From the NCBI GenBank assembly GCA_016180815.1, contig JACPAN010000006.1:62001-126000 (forward strand): a stretch of 64,000 nucleotides of DNA. Reading direction: 5' to 3'. Position numbers and translations under genes: made by a program. This DNA is from Elusimicrobiota bacterium. GTDB taxonomy: Bacteria; Elusimicrobiota; Elusimicrobia; JACQPE01. The notes below the pieces were generated by a model, which was given only the letters and a program-made list of their open reading frames with translations, did no database searches and was not told the DNA's origin. Positions 1 to 8,501 of the stretch are shown piece after piece (the stretch's first letter is position 1; the number at the start of each line of letters is the position of its first letter).

Positions 1-1
1 A

Positions 2-259
2 TGCCATACGCTCGCCCGCGCCATTAATTCTCCCTATGCCTTGCCCGAGGAATGGGAACCTTATGTCAAAAAAATGTCTAAAAAGAAGCGCTCTGGGCTT
101 AGTAATCCCGCAGTGGTCAAAAAAATCACTGAATTTTTGAAATACGACTCCTCTGTTCGCAAAAAAGACCTGATTGAAAAAAAACTCAGCGAGAAGAAGG
201 CTAAAAGCCCAAGCGAGGAAGAGAAAAAGGAAGAAGCCGAAAAGAAAAATGGCCAGTGA
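2..259 (+). CDS. c-type cytochrome, C-terminal part (5' end outside window)
   Basis: The frame is open from base 2 and begins inside a haem-attachment motif (the CH of CxxCH, followed by TLARAINSPYALPEEW). The gene therefore starts upstream of the window, and the TTG at 41 is not its start. The visible part reads like the C-terminal half of a small monohaem cytochrome c: a CH...R..NSP segment, a WEP.V.KM segment that could give the axial Met, then a helix (ITEFLKYDSS) and a very Lys/Glu-rich tail of about 30 residues. It is probably a periplasmic electron carrier serving the respiratory complex encoded downstream. The TGA stop overlaps the GTG start of the next cytochrome gene, which implies translational coupling. 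Confidence 0.75.
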   Translation, partial: CHTLARAINSPYALPEEWEPYVKKMSKKKRSGLSNPAVVKKITEFLKYDSSVRKKDLIEKKLSEKKAKSPSEEEKKEEAEKKNGQ

Positions 260-780
260 GAGACAAAGGAGCGCGCAATCTCGTTTTTCTTGTGGTTTTT
301 ATTGGAGCCAATCTGTTTTCCTTCTACGGTTTTTTAGCCTACCGCGCGAGACTATGGAGCCCTCTTTGGGCAATCCAGCCTACTGAAAAAGAGTTTACAT
401 CAGTTCCCGGACTTGCGGCGGATGGAGAGGATTCCCCTACGGCCCGTGGACGTCGTCTTTATCGGGAATTTCGCTGCGCTGTCTGTCACGGGCCCAGCGG
501 CGAAGGAGGGGTTAAAAATCCCAACGCCGATCCGGACGGTGTAATTCCCAACCTCTACGACCTGGCCGATGCCTTTACGTTTAGTGACCTTAAGGGCAAG
601 CTCCTCAAAGGAGCTCATCCTGCCAAGGTTGAAGAAAGTGGCCCGGAGCCAATTCTTGACATGCCTTCCTGGAAGGAAGCGTTTTCTGAAGATGAAGTAG
701 ACGCGATGGCCCAATATCTTTTCAGTCTCAAACCTTCTCTAGTGAGCGAGAAAGAGGAGAAGGAGGAAGAGGAACCTTGA
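256..780 (+). CDS. membrane-anchored monohaem cytochrome c
   Basis: This 174-aa protein has an uncleaved-looking N-terminal membrane segment (residues about 8-30). One haem-binding motif, CAVCH, lies at residues 74-78, and a likely axial Met is M136 in the segment LDMPSW. This is the usual layout of a class I cytochrome c domain tethered to the outer face of the inner membrane. The start is a GTG overlapping the stop of the preceding cytochrome gene (GTGA). The C-terminus is an acidic Lys/Glu tail, similar in style to the tail of its neighbour. It belongs to the respiratory operon that continues through the NrfD gene and may shuttle electrons to or from the pentahaem subunit. Confidence 0.85.
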   Translation: MRDKGARNLVFLVVFIGANLFSFYGFLAYRARLWSPLWAIQPTEKEFTSVPGLAADGEDSPTARGRRLYREFRCAVCHGPSGEGGVKNPNADPDGVIPNLYDLADAFTFSDLKGKLLKGAHPAKVEESGPEPILDMPSWKEAFSEDEVDAMAQYLFSLKPSLVSEKEEKEEEEP

Positions 781-832
781 GAGAGAAACAATATTTTGTG
801 AATCTGAAAAACAAAAAAAGGAGGAGTTAGAC

Positions 833-1735
833 ATGGGTATTCATCCACTGACACTAAGTCTGTTCGTGGCCTTTGCGGCCTTGGGGGGATTCGCCAGCGT
901 TCGGTTGGGCAATCCTTTGTTGGCGATTGCCGGGGCAATCATAGGCCTGACCATAGTCTTATCGGTGCGTATTGCCCGCCAGTGGCAGAAGGCCGTGATC
1001 TTGAGGCTGGGTAAGTTTCAAGGCATGCGCGGCCCGGGTCTTTTTGGAATCCTGCCGTTTTTTGACACGATTCCATACTGGATTGATCTTAGAACGGTCA
1101 CCACACCGTTTGCTGCAGAGCAAACGCTAACTAAAGACAGCGTTCCCGTAGATGTGGACGCGGTGCTCTTTTGGAGAGTGGTAGATCCTATGAAAGCGGC
1201 CTTAGAAGTGGAAAATTATCGGGAAGCGATTTCCTGGTCTTCTCAGACGGCATTGAGAGACATCATCGGCGAAACAGACTTGGCCGAGATGCTGGTGGGA
1301 CGACGAAAAATTGACACCCGACTATGCCAGATGATTGATGAGCGCACGGAATCTTGGGGAATTAAAGCGCTTTCCGTAGAAATCAGGGACGTCAAAATTC
1401 CCGTGGCTCTTCAAAATGCCATGTCTATGCAGGCTCAGGCCGAAAGAGAACGTCAGGCGCGCTTAATCCTGGGAGACTCGGAGCTTCAGATAGCCGACAA
1501 GTTCAGGCAAGCCTCCAGAGCTTACTCGGAAACCCCGGTGGCCCTGCATCTGCGGGCGATGAACATTCTTTTGGAGGGGATGCGCCAAAATTCAACGGTT
1601 GTGATTGTGCCTTCCAGCGCGGTAGAAACAATGGGTCTAGGAGCCATGTCAGGATTGACCTCCTTGGCCAAGGAGTTTGCTGGACCCAAAAATATGGCGC
1701 CTTCAGAAAAAGAATCGGAAAAGACGGCGAAGTAG
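833..1735 (+). CDS. SPFH / band 7 protein, stomatin-like (slipin)
   Basis: This 300-aa protein has N-terminal hydrophobic segments (residues about 5-45) followed by a band 7/SPFH domain. The domain opens with KAVILRLGKF, a hallmark of slipins, continues through the RTVTTPF...LTKDSVPVDVDAV region, and ends in a helical segment with AQAERERQAR. Slipins oligomerise as membrane scaffolds that organise proteins or lipids. A strong Shine-Dalgarno (AAAAGGAGGAG) precedes the ATG. It is unusual to find it between two cytochrome genes and a pentahaem/molybdopterin/NrfD module. It may scaffold the respiratory complex, but that is inference from position only. Confidence 0.9.
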   Translation: MGIHPLTLSLFVAFAALGGFASVRLGNPLLAIAGAIIGLTIVLSVRIARQWQKAVILRLGKFQGMRGPGLFGILPFFDTIPYWIDLRTVTTPFAAEQTLTKDSVPVDVDAVLFWRVVDPMKAALEVENYREAISWSSQTALRDIIGETDLAEMLVGRRKIDTRLCQMIDERTESWGIKALSVEIRDVKIPVALQNAMSMQAQAERERQARLILGDSELQIADKFRQASRAYSETPVALHLRAMNILLEGMRQNSTVVIVPSSAVETMGLGAMSGLTSLAKEFAGPKNMAPSEKESEKTAK

Positions 1736-1776
1736 GATTATTTGAAAATCGCATCCAAGGGGTTTAAGGAGGCCTG

Positions 1777-2286
1777 GTGTCCAAGGAAGAGTTGTACGGC
1801 TGGCTTGGCTGGTTAGCCGTCGTTCTTGTGCTTATCGCGTCGGGGTGGTGGACCTACCAGAGATGGGAGGTTTCTCAGCCTGTCCCCTTTGACCACAAAA
1901 AACATGTTGATTTTGGGATTGCCTGCGATGCGTGCCATGTAGGGGCCAAGGACGAGATCCGCGCCAGCGTTCCCAACACCCCCATCTGCGCCTTATGTCA
2001 TCAACCTGGCCAAGCGAGCCCCAAGACCCCAAAAACTCTTGAGGGATATATTCAAGAAATGAAAACGATCCCGTGGAAAAAAATTTACAAGGCGCCCCAG
2101 CATGTTCGGTTTTCCCACAAACGCCACGTGGAGATGGGGAAATTGGATTGTAAGGTTTGCCACGGTGATATCGGAAAAATGGAAAGGCCAGTTGCCAGGC
2201 AGGCGGTGCCTCTTGAGATGGAGGGATGTATGGAATGCCACAGGAGGGAAAGGGTAACGACAGATTGCATGGCGTGCCACAAATAG
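1777..2286 (+). CDS. pentahaem cytochrome c subunit (QrcA/ActA-like)
   Basis: This 169-aa protein begins with a GTG start, preceded by a TAAGGAGG ribosome-binding site, and a membrane anchor at residues about 9-27. Five CxxCH haem motifs start at C50, C71, C125, C151 and C164. Two FDHKKHV / FSHKRHV segments supply the extra His ligands typical of class III / c7-type cytochromes. In the Qrc complex (hexahaem QrcA) and alternative complex III (pentahaem ActA), a subunit of this kind exchanges electrons between soluble cytochromes and the molybdopterin/iron-sulfur subunits. It lies directly before the molybdopterin-family gene with a 13-base gap, so I read it as the haem subunit of the same complex. 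Confidence 0.88.
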   Translation: MSKEELYGWLGWLAVVLVLIASGWWTYQRWEVSQPVPFDHKKHVDFGIACDACHVGAKDEIRASVPNTPICALCHQPGQASPKTPKTLEGYIQEMKTIPWKKIYKAPQHVRFSHKRHVEMGKLDCKVCHGDIGKMERPVARQAVPLEMEGCMECHRRERVTTDCMACHK

Positions 2287-2299
2287 GCGAGAGTAAAAA

Positions 2300-4441
2300 A
2301 TGGATATGGAAATTTCACGCAGAAATTTGTTTAAGTGGGCCGGTTTTTTGGGAGCAGGACTGGCTCTGCCCAAGGTTGTTAAGGCCAAGGTCCTGACCCC
2401 AAAAGAAAAACCCCTGCCCTATCTTGATTCTGAGGTCTATAAGCCTGCCGTCTGCAAGCTCTGCCCTGCGCTTTGCATGCTTCAAATCAGGGTGGTCAAT
2501 GGTAGTCCCGTTGGGGTCGCTGGAATGCAGGGGCACCCCATAAGCCAAGGGGCGCATTGCCCGAAGGGAGGGGCTATTCTTCAGGATCTCTATCATCCGG
2601 ACCGGTTGCGCTCGCCTATGCGTCAGACGGGACCGAGAGACTCTGGCCAATGGGAGAGAATCTCCTGGGATGAGGCTCATCAGATTCTTCATGACAAGCT
2701 TTTCGATTTAATTCGTCGCGGTAAACCCGAAGCGTTGGCCATGCTAGCCGCTCCCATAAGGGACATCCGCCACGAAATTCAGAAGCGTTTTGCCCAAATT
2801 TTTGGCACGTCCAACTTCTGGGAATGGAATTGGCCTTTGGCAACAGGGCCTTTGGACGCGTTTAAGACCATGCACGGAACCTCCGAGGGATTGTTTTATG
2901 ATCTCGCCAACGCCAATCTTGTTGTTTCTTTCGGATGGGATTGGCTCCAATCTTTTCTCTCTCCGGTCGAGGCGCAAAGGGCCTTTAGCCTGCTTCGGCG
3001 CGCAAGATTAGAGAGAAGGACCAGGATGATTCAGATAGAACCAAGGCTCTCCGTCACCGCCAGCAAGGCTGACGAGTGGATTTCCATCAAGCCCGATACC
3101 GAGGGAGTTCTTGCGCTGGGCGTGGCCCATGTGTTGATTCAAGAGAACCTCTACGACAAAAATTTTATCGTTCAATGGGCATCTGGTTTTGAGGAATTCA
3201 AAAAACTGGTTCTTAAGGAATATGAGCCTCAAAAGGTTTCCGAGATCGTTGGGATTAAGACCGACCAGATTTTTCAGATCGCCCATGAAATGGCTTCCAT
3301 TCGTCCTGCTTTGGCCATTACCTGCCGCACGAGCCGTTTTAACCAAATCGCCGTTCACAGCTTAAACGCCCTTGTAGGTTCGATTGGAGTCAAGCGCGGA
3401 ATATTGGCAACGGAAGCCGAAAAATATCAATTAACCTTGCCTCCCCTATCAATTCCTAAACCCAAGACCGAACCCATTGCGTCTCTTGACGGAATTCCTG
3501 AGGCCATCCTTGCGCCTTCCTCGAGCCCCATCGAGATTCTTTGGATGGAACGAGTCAATCCCGTATTTTTAAGCCCCCAACCTGCCCAATGGAAAAAGGT
3601 TATGGAAAAGATTCCCTTTATCATCAGCTTTTCATCTTTTTTGGATGAGTCATCTCAAATGGCGGATATTGTGCTCCCTCCTCATCACTCCCTGGAGGCT
3701 TGGCAGTATGGGTTTTCACCCACCCTTGAGGGTCATGGAGTGATCAGCTTCGCACCTCCGGTGATTGACCCGATTTACAACACTGGGGATCATGGAGATT
3801 TTATCTTGGGCTTGGCTAAATCCTTGGGGCAAAGATTTGCTTCGGCGTTCCCTTGGGAGACCTTCGTGGAGAGCCTTCAAAAAGCTGTCAAAAAAGCCGG
3901 AGCGGACGAGCCTATGAAAAAAGGTGGTTGGTGGGAATATCAAGCTGAGATCGCTAACATCGCCTCCACCATAAAAACCGGATCAAAAAAAATCAAGCTT
4001 GCCTCTGAGGCTCTGACATCGGTGGTTGAGGGGGCTCAAGACCCTTCTCATCCTCTTAGGCTTTATATTCACGTTCCCATGGCCTATTCTTTTGGGGAGG
4101 GGGCACATCTCCCTTATCTGCACAGCCTAGCTGGAGCGCATCTTGGCGAGCAGTGGGAGACCTGGGTGGAAATTCATCCTTATACGGCAAAAAGATTGGG
4201 TATTGCTGACAAACAGGAGATTTGGGTGGAGTCTTTGGCCGCCAAGATCAAAGCGCGCGCCAGACTCTATGAAGGCATCCGAGAGGATACGGTATCCGTT
4301 CCATTTGGCTTGGGTCATACGGCCCTGGGGCGCTATGCCCGGGGGATCGGAAGCAATCCCGGAGAGCTTCTCTCCAGCGAGATGGATGTGTCGGGCCAAA
4401 TTGCCTGGCAAAGAGCTCGGGTAAAAGTTTATGGCGCTTGA
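2300..4441 (+). CDS. TAT-exported molybdopterin oxidoreductase-family subunit (QrcB/ActB1-like)
   Basis: This 713-aa protein starts with a twin-arginine signal (SRRNLFK at residues 6-12, then a hydrophobic core). A 4Fe-4S motif follows: C52, C55, C59 and C87. The rest matches the molybdopterin oxidoreductase fold (GAHCPKGGAILQDLYHPDRL, and WERISWDEA). In the region where PsrA/DmsA-type enzymes carry the Cys/Ser/Sec that binds Mo, the segment TGPLDAFKTMHGTSEG contains no Cys. QrcB and ActB are known not to bind Mo, so this is probably a structural or electron-transfer subunit rather than a catalytic reductase. The 3' end overlaps the next gene by 11 bases. Confidence 0.85.
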   Translation: MDMEISRRNLFKWAGFLGAGLALPKVVKAKVLTPKEKPLPYLDSEVYKPAVCKLCPALCMLQIRVVNGSPVGVAGMQGHPISQGAHCPKGGAILQDLYHPDRLRSPMRQTGPRDSGQWERISWDEAHQILHDKLFDLIRRGKPEALAMLAAPIRDIRHEIQKRFAQIFGTSNFWEWNWPLATGPLDAFKTMHGTSEGLFYDLANANLVVSFGWDWLQSFLSPVEAQRAFSLLRRARLERRTRMIQIEPRLSVTASKADEWISIKPDTEGVLALGVAHVLIQENLYDKNFIVQWASGFEEFKKLVLKEYEPQKVSEIVGIKTDQIFQIAHEMASIRPALAITCRTSRFNQIAVHSLNALVGSIGVKRGILATEAEKYQLTLPPLSIPKPKTEPIASLDGIPEAILAPSSSPIEILWMERVNPVFLSPQPAQWKKVMEKIPFIISFSSFLDESSQMADIVLPPHHSLEAWQYGFSPTLEGHGVISFAPPVIDPIYNTGDHGDFILGLAKSLGQRFASAFPWETFVESLQKAVKKAGADEPMKKGGWWEYQAEIANIASTIKTGSKKIKLASEALTSVVEGAQDPSHPLRLYIHVPMAYSFGEGAHLPYLHSLAGAHLGEQWETWVEIHPYTAKRLGIADKQEIWVESLAAKIKARARLYEGIREDTVSVPFGLGHTALGRYARGIGSNPGELLSSEMDVSGQIAWQRARVKVYGA

Positions 4442-5243
4442 AATATTAGATAGAAGAAATTTCCTTAAGACGATTTTGGCTGCTATGGGTTCGTTCGCGG
4501 CATTGGTCAGTCGCGGCTTTACGTTCGAATTCAATAGCAATGAACACGCTGCTTCAAGAGGCCATCCCCGCTGGGGAATGGTGATTGACCTTGACCGCTG
4601 CACAGGCTGCCAGAGCTGCGTTGTGGCCTGCTCCGTGGAGAACAACCAGATGTTAGGAAGCCCTGAGGAAGCTGCTATGGGAAGGATCATCCGATGGCTC
4701 AAGATTCTCCCTAAGACGGAGTCAGAGGGTTCCCGCGTGCGTCAAAGTTTAATTCCCATGCCCTGCCAGCAGTGCGATGACCCTCCCTGTACTCGGGTTT
4801 GTCCCACCTCGGCCACCTTTATTAATCCTGAGGGGATCGTGGGTCAAGTTTATGACCGCTGTATCGGCTGCCGTTACTGCGTAAATGCTTGTCCTTATAC
4901 CTGCAAGTTTTTTAATTGGGGCAAGTCCCAATGGCCAAAAGAGGTGGAACAATCCTTTAACCCAGATGTTTCCGTACGCGACAAGGGAGTCGTAGAAAAA
5001 TGTCTCTTTTGCCACCATCGCCTTCAAAGAGCCAAGGATGCGGCCAGAGAGGAGGGCCGGGATATTCAGGAGGGAGACTATGTGACGGCCTGCCAGGCGG
5101 CTTGTCCGGCCCAGGCCATTACGTTTGGGAACCTTAATAACCTCAACAGCGCCGTTTCGAGGCTAGCTTCCAGTCATCGCGCATTCAAGATACTGGATGA
5201 TCTCGGCACCCATCCGAAGGTCGTCTATCTAAAGGAGGGGTGA
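4431..5243 (+). CDS. ferredoxin-type 4x[4Fe-4S] subunit (QrcC/PsrB/DmsB family)
   Basis: This 270-aa protein begins with a TAT-like leader (DRRNFLKTILAAMG at residues 7-20). Sixteen cysteines sit in the four-cluster pattern of the PsrB/DmsB family: C57-C60-C63-C67, C112-C115-C120-C124, C144-C147-C150-C154, and C191-C194 with C221-C225. It should form the electron wire between the molybdopterin-family subunit and the NrfD membrane subunit on the periplasmic side. The start codon lies inside the upstream gene (11-base overlap) and the stop overlaps the next start, so the three subunits are translationally coupled. Confidence 0.92.
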   Translation: MALEILDRRNFLKTILAAMGSFAALVSRGFTFEFNSNEHAASRGHPRWGMVIDLDRCTGCQSCVVACSVENNQMLGSPEEAAMGRIIRWLKILPKTESEGSRVRQSLIPMPCQQCDDPPCTRVCPTSATFINPEGIVGQVYDRCIGCRYCVNACPYTCKFFNWGKSQWPKEVEQSFNPDVSVRDKGVVEKCLFCHHRLQRAKDAAREEGRDIQEGDYVTACQAACPAQAITFGNLNNLNSAVSRLASSHRAFKILDDLGTHPKVVYLKEG

Positions 5244-6598
5244 TGAGCGAATTGATGGACAAGGAGCTTAAAAATTCAAACGTACGATTTTCCTGGCCTG
5301 TGCCCCAGCCTGAGGAAGTGCACGACGTTGAATCGGAGGTGTTAAAGCCGATAACAAATGAGCCAACCACGGCTTTCTACGCGACGACGGCCATACTTGC
5401 TACGGTGTTCTTAGCCGGTGTCGCGGCCTGGGCGTGGCAGATCATCAATGGTCTCAAGGTAACGGGCCTCAATGTTCCCGTGTTTTGGGGGTTATACATC
5501 GTCAACTTCGTGTTCTTCATCGGCGTGTCGCACGCCGGAACGCTCATCTCGGCTATCTTGAGGATCACTGACGCGGCCTGGAGAACGCCTTTTACGCGGG
5601 TCGCTGAAAGCATCACTATTGCGAGCCTTCCTTTTGCTGCGAGCTCCGTCATCGTGGACCTGGGCCGGCCGGACCGGTTCTTAAACGTCATCTTGTATCC
5701 GCACCTCACCTCGCCCATCCTTTGGGATGTCCTGTGCATCAGCACCTATCTCCTCATGTCTTGTTTGTACTTTTACATAGCTTTGGTGCCGGATATCGCG
5801 CTTTGCCGGGACCGCTTGACAGGACTAGCTGCCTGGCGCTCGCATTTTTACCGGCTCCTGGCGCTCGACTGGCAAGGGACCCCGCAGCAGAAGCGGTTGC
5901 ATCATCAACTGATGTCGGTCTTATCCATCCTGCTCCTGGCCCTTGTTATTTCCGTGCATACGAACGTTGGGTTCATTTTCGGAATGACTACAAAGCCAGG
6001 TTGGCATAGCGCCGCGATTGGACCCTATTTCGTGGTTGGGGCAGCTTTCCAGGGCTTGGGGGGTCTCGCTGCGATTATCGTTCTAGTACGCCGGTGGTTT
6101 CATCTTGAGTGGATTATTACGGAGGAGCGCTTGGCGCCTTTGAAGAAGTTTTTTCTGGCCGTGGCCTGCTTCTGGGCTTATTTCACTCTGGTCGAATTTT
6201 TGACCACGTATTACGGCCGGCATACGGCGGAGATGGAGGTGTTTTGGGCCAAGCTTACCGGCGAATTCTGGCTGCCGACCTGGGGCATGCTGACTTTTTG
6301 CCTGTTCATCCCGTTGCCGCTATTGGCCTTAAGCCGCTGGCGTATTACTACGGCCCTTCTTATCGCAGGAATTTCAGTCAACATCGGGATGTGGTTGGAA
6401 CGCTATACCATTGTTGTCCCCAGCGGAGCGAGGCCCTACCTTTCATGGGGCATCGGCCACTATAATCCAAGTTGGGTGGAGTGGACGATTACGGCAGGTT
6501 GGTTTGCGGGATTTTGTTTATTCTTTTTGGTGCTCACTCGTTTATTTCCGATATTGACTGTTTGGGAAGTTCAAGAAGAAAAAGAAGGCTCCCACTGA
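5243..6598 (+). CDS. NrfD/PsrC-type quinone-interacting membrane subunit (QrcD/ActC-like)
   Basis: This 451-aa polytopic membrane protein has many hydrophobic helices from residue about 45 to 445. It shows NrfD-family signatures such as FFIGVSHAGTLISAILR and DLGRPDRF, where NrfD/PsrC/ActC proteins bind quinone. It is the membrane anchor of the complex encoded by the preceding three genes and would exchange electrons with menaquinone. A GTG at 5240 is possible, but ATG at 5243 is better placed behind AAAGGAGGGG. The start overlaps the upstream stop. Only one NrfD copy is visible, as in Qrc. Alternative complex III usually has two (ActC and ActF). Confidence 0.92.
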   Translation: MSELMDKELKNSNVRFSWPVPQPEEVHDVESEVLKPITNEPTTAFYATTAILATVFLAGVAAWAWQIINGLKVTGLNVPVFWGLYIVNFVFFIGVSHAGTLISAILRITDAAWRTPFTRVAESITIASLPFAASSVIVDLGRPDRFLNVILYPHLTSPILWDVLCISTYLLMSCLYFYIALVPDIALCRDRLTGLAAWRSHFYRLLALDWQGTPQQKRLHHQLMSVLSILLLALVISVHTNVGFIFGMTTKPGWHSAAIGPYFVVGAAFQGLGGLAAIIVLVRRWFHLEWIITEERLAPLKKFFLAVACFWAYFTLVEFLTTYYGRHTAEMEVFWAKLTGEFWLPTWGMLTFCLFIPLPLLALSRWRITTALLIAGISVNIGMWLERYTIVVPSGARPYLSWGIGHYNPSWVEWTITAGWFAGFCLFFLVLTRLFPILTVWEVQEEKEGSH

Positions 6599-6882
6599 TG
6601 GAGCTATATCAATTGAGGTTTAAGAACGATCAATCATTGGAAGATCTGCTGGGTCGCTTGGTAGACGCCGTTTATGATGTCCTTTTCAAATCTGACTTGA
6701 CGCCGGCTGTTAAACACGATGACCGATCGCGATTGACAATTGGTCTAAAACAGGTGTTTTCACGATTCATCGTGCGCTACGAGGACTGCGGACTTCAAAT
6801 TATCTGCGAGGAAAACATTAAACCCGCGCAGTGGAATGTCCGCCCCAGTGAGGAACTGTCGTCCAGGTCTCCCTGGTGTTGA
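6598..6882 (+). CDS. hypothetical 94-aa protein coupled to the NrfD gene
   Basis: The ATG overlaps the TGA of the NrfD gene (TGATG). The product is a 94-aa soluble protein with no signal peptide, membrane segment or motif that I recognise. It has a predicted helical N-terminal half (SLEDLLGRLVDAVYDVL), a mixed middle and three Cys (near residues 64, 70 and the very C-terminus). The tight coupling suggests a small accessory or maturation factor of the complex, but no function can be assigned. It is the last gene before the strand switch and an apparent change in base composition. Confidence 0.6.
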   Translation: MELYQLRFKNDQSLEDLLGRLVDAVYDVLFKSDLTPAVKHDDRSRLTIGLKQVFSRFIVRYEDCGLQIICEENIKPAQWNVRPSEELSSRSPWC

Positions 6883-6909
6883 CAGGGGAATTCCTGGGCA
6901 GATCAATTT

Positions 6910-8445
6910 TTACCAATTGGTCGGCTTGTAGTCCTTGAAGAATTTTCCCCAGAGGTGGCGGCCTTCCAGGAGTCCTGAAAAAAATGGATCGCAAACGCGG
7001 GCGGCGCCATCGACGATATCCAGCGGGGGTTCGAATCCGTGCTCTTCTTGCTTGCGCGCCGACAAATGGGCGGGGTCCTCATCGGTGACCCAGCCGGTGT
7101 CAACCGCATTCATATAGATGCCGTCCTTGGCGTAATCCGCGGCTGAGGTTACAGTCAGCATGTTCAGCGCGGCTTTAGCCATGTTCGTGTGCGGGTGCTT
7201 GTCCGTCTTGGTGTGCCGCGAGAAGCTGCCTTCCATGGCGGAGACATTGACGATATGTTTTTCCCATGTCGGTTGGCGCAGCATCAAGGGCTTAAGCTTT
7301 GAGCACAGAATAAAGGGAGCGACCGCGTTAATGAGTTGAAGCTCGATCATTTCAGCTGTGGGCACTTCGGCCAAGGGCATGCGCCAACTGTTCATTTTAC
7401 GCAGGTCCACTTGCTGCAAGTCGGCATCCGTGCGTCCCGGGGGGAATACCTCTAATCCCAAGTCGGCGTCATCGTAATTGTATTTGAGTTGAGACAGCAT
7501 GGCCGACTCCCTAACTCCGATGCCGAAGCCTCCGCGGTGCCAGATTGCCATGCCGGTGGCGTCGACCGGACCGGCTTGGGGCAACAAGGACGGTGTGTTG
7601 GCCAGCAGGCTTTTAAGGTGTTCGTGATTGCGCAACAGCCGCCGTTCATCCTGGGCCAGGGCCGGGTTCCCCGGTGTTTCGAATTCAAGCAGGTGTTGGT
7701 AAAAAGCCGGCGGGCGGCGCACCGTTTGCGCCGCATTGTTGACCAGAATGTCTAAGCGCTCAAGCGAGCTGTCGAGGTAGCGGCAGAAAATTTCGACGCT
7801 GGGCGAGTGGCGAAGGTCAAGGCCGTGGATTTGAAGCCTCGCGCTCCAGTCCCCGAAATCTTTTTCCCGTGAGTAGCGCCGGGCGGCGTCGTGCGGAAAT
7901 CGCGTGGTCGCTATAACCTTGGCCCCGGCGCGCAGCATCATCAGTGAAGCTTGATACCCGATTTTAAGCCGCGCCCCGGTAATAACGGCCGTTGTTCCCT
8001 TTAAGGACGCCGTCTGAAAGCGTTTGAAGTAATTAAATTCGGCGCAGGGGCCGCACATGGCGTCGTAGAAGAAATGGAGTTTGTCGAATTTTGTCTTGCA
8101 AACGTAACAGGTGCGCGGGGTGTTAAGCGCCGGCCCATCCTGCGCCGGCCCGATATCGAGAGTCGGCTTGGCCGGAGCGGCGAATACCGTCTCCCGGCGT
8201 AGGGAGCGTATCTGGGTTTCAGCCAGGAGCAAACGATCCTCGGTTCTGATGCGTTTGCGCTCTTGGCTGCGATAGGCCCGCCGCCGCAATATTTTTTCCA
8301 GGCGCGTGGGGCGCGAAACGCGCCCAGCCGCGGTCAGCAGAGCGATTTGATCTTTTTCCGGAAGCCCGATAAGAAGCGCGCGATTCTTAACGATCGCCTC
8401 AAGGAGTTCGATGCAGCGGCGGACCAAGTAGATGTCAAGCAACAA
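6910..8445 (-). CDS. SDR-fold protein with N-terminal zinc-ribbon-like insert
   Basis: This 511-aa protein has an N-terminal helical, basic region (residues 1-110) and a C113xxC116...C131xxC134 cluster that looks like a zinc ribbon. A short-chain dehydrogenase Rossmann domain follows (TGARLKIG near residues 156-163, NNAAQTVRRPP further on). At the SDR active site, the usual YxxxK is TNMAK (HTNMAKAALNML), so the catalytic Tyr is replaced by Thr. Similar NNAAQT/TNMAK proteins exist among divergent SDRs of unknown substrate. It is downstream of the MutS-like gene on the same strand with a 56-base gap, so co-transcription is likely. I cannot name a substrate. Confidence 0.8.
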   Translation of the reverse strand: MLLDIYLVRRCIELLEAIVKNRALLIGLPEKDQIALLTAAGRVSRPTRLEKILRRRAYRSQERKRIRTEDRLLLAETQIRSLRRETVFAAPAKPTLDIGPAQDGPALNTPRTCYVCKTKFDKLHFFYDAMCGPCAEFNYFKRFQTASLKGTTAVITGARLKIGYQASLMMLRAGAKVIATTRFPHDAARRYSREKDFGDWSARLQIHGLDLRHSPSVEIFCRYLDSSLERLDILVNNAAQTVRRPPAFYQHLLEFETPGNPALAQDERRLLRNHEHLKSLLANTPSLLPQAGPVDATGMAIWHRGGFGIGVRESAMLSQLKYNYDDADLGLEVFPPGRTDADLQQVDLRKMNSWRMPLAEVPTAEMIELQLINAVAPFILCSKLKPLMLRQPTWEKHIVNVSAMEGSFSRHTKTDKHPHTNMAKAALNMLTVTSAADYAKDGIYMNAVDTGWVTDEDPAHLSARKQEEHGFEPPLDIVDGAARVCDPFFSGLLEGRHLWGKFFKDYKPTNW

Positions 8446-8501
8446 GAGAGATTTTATCGTAATTGCCGGGAATTCCGGGGAGGTTTTCGGCCGGATTCAA
8501 A

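Noticed and set aside
41-259. Stand-alone 72-aa gene from TTG 41
   Set aside because: The frame is open to base 2 and begins with the CH of a haem motif, so it is the tail of a longer cytochrome gene.
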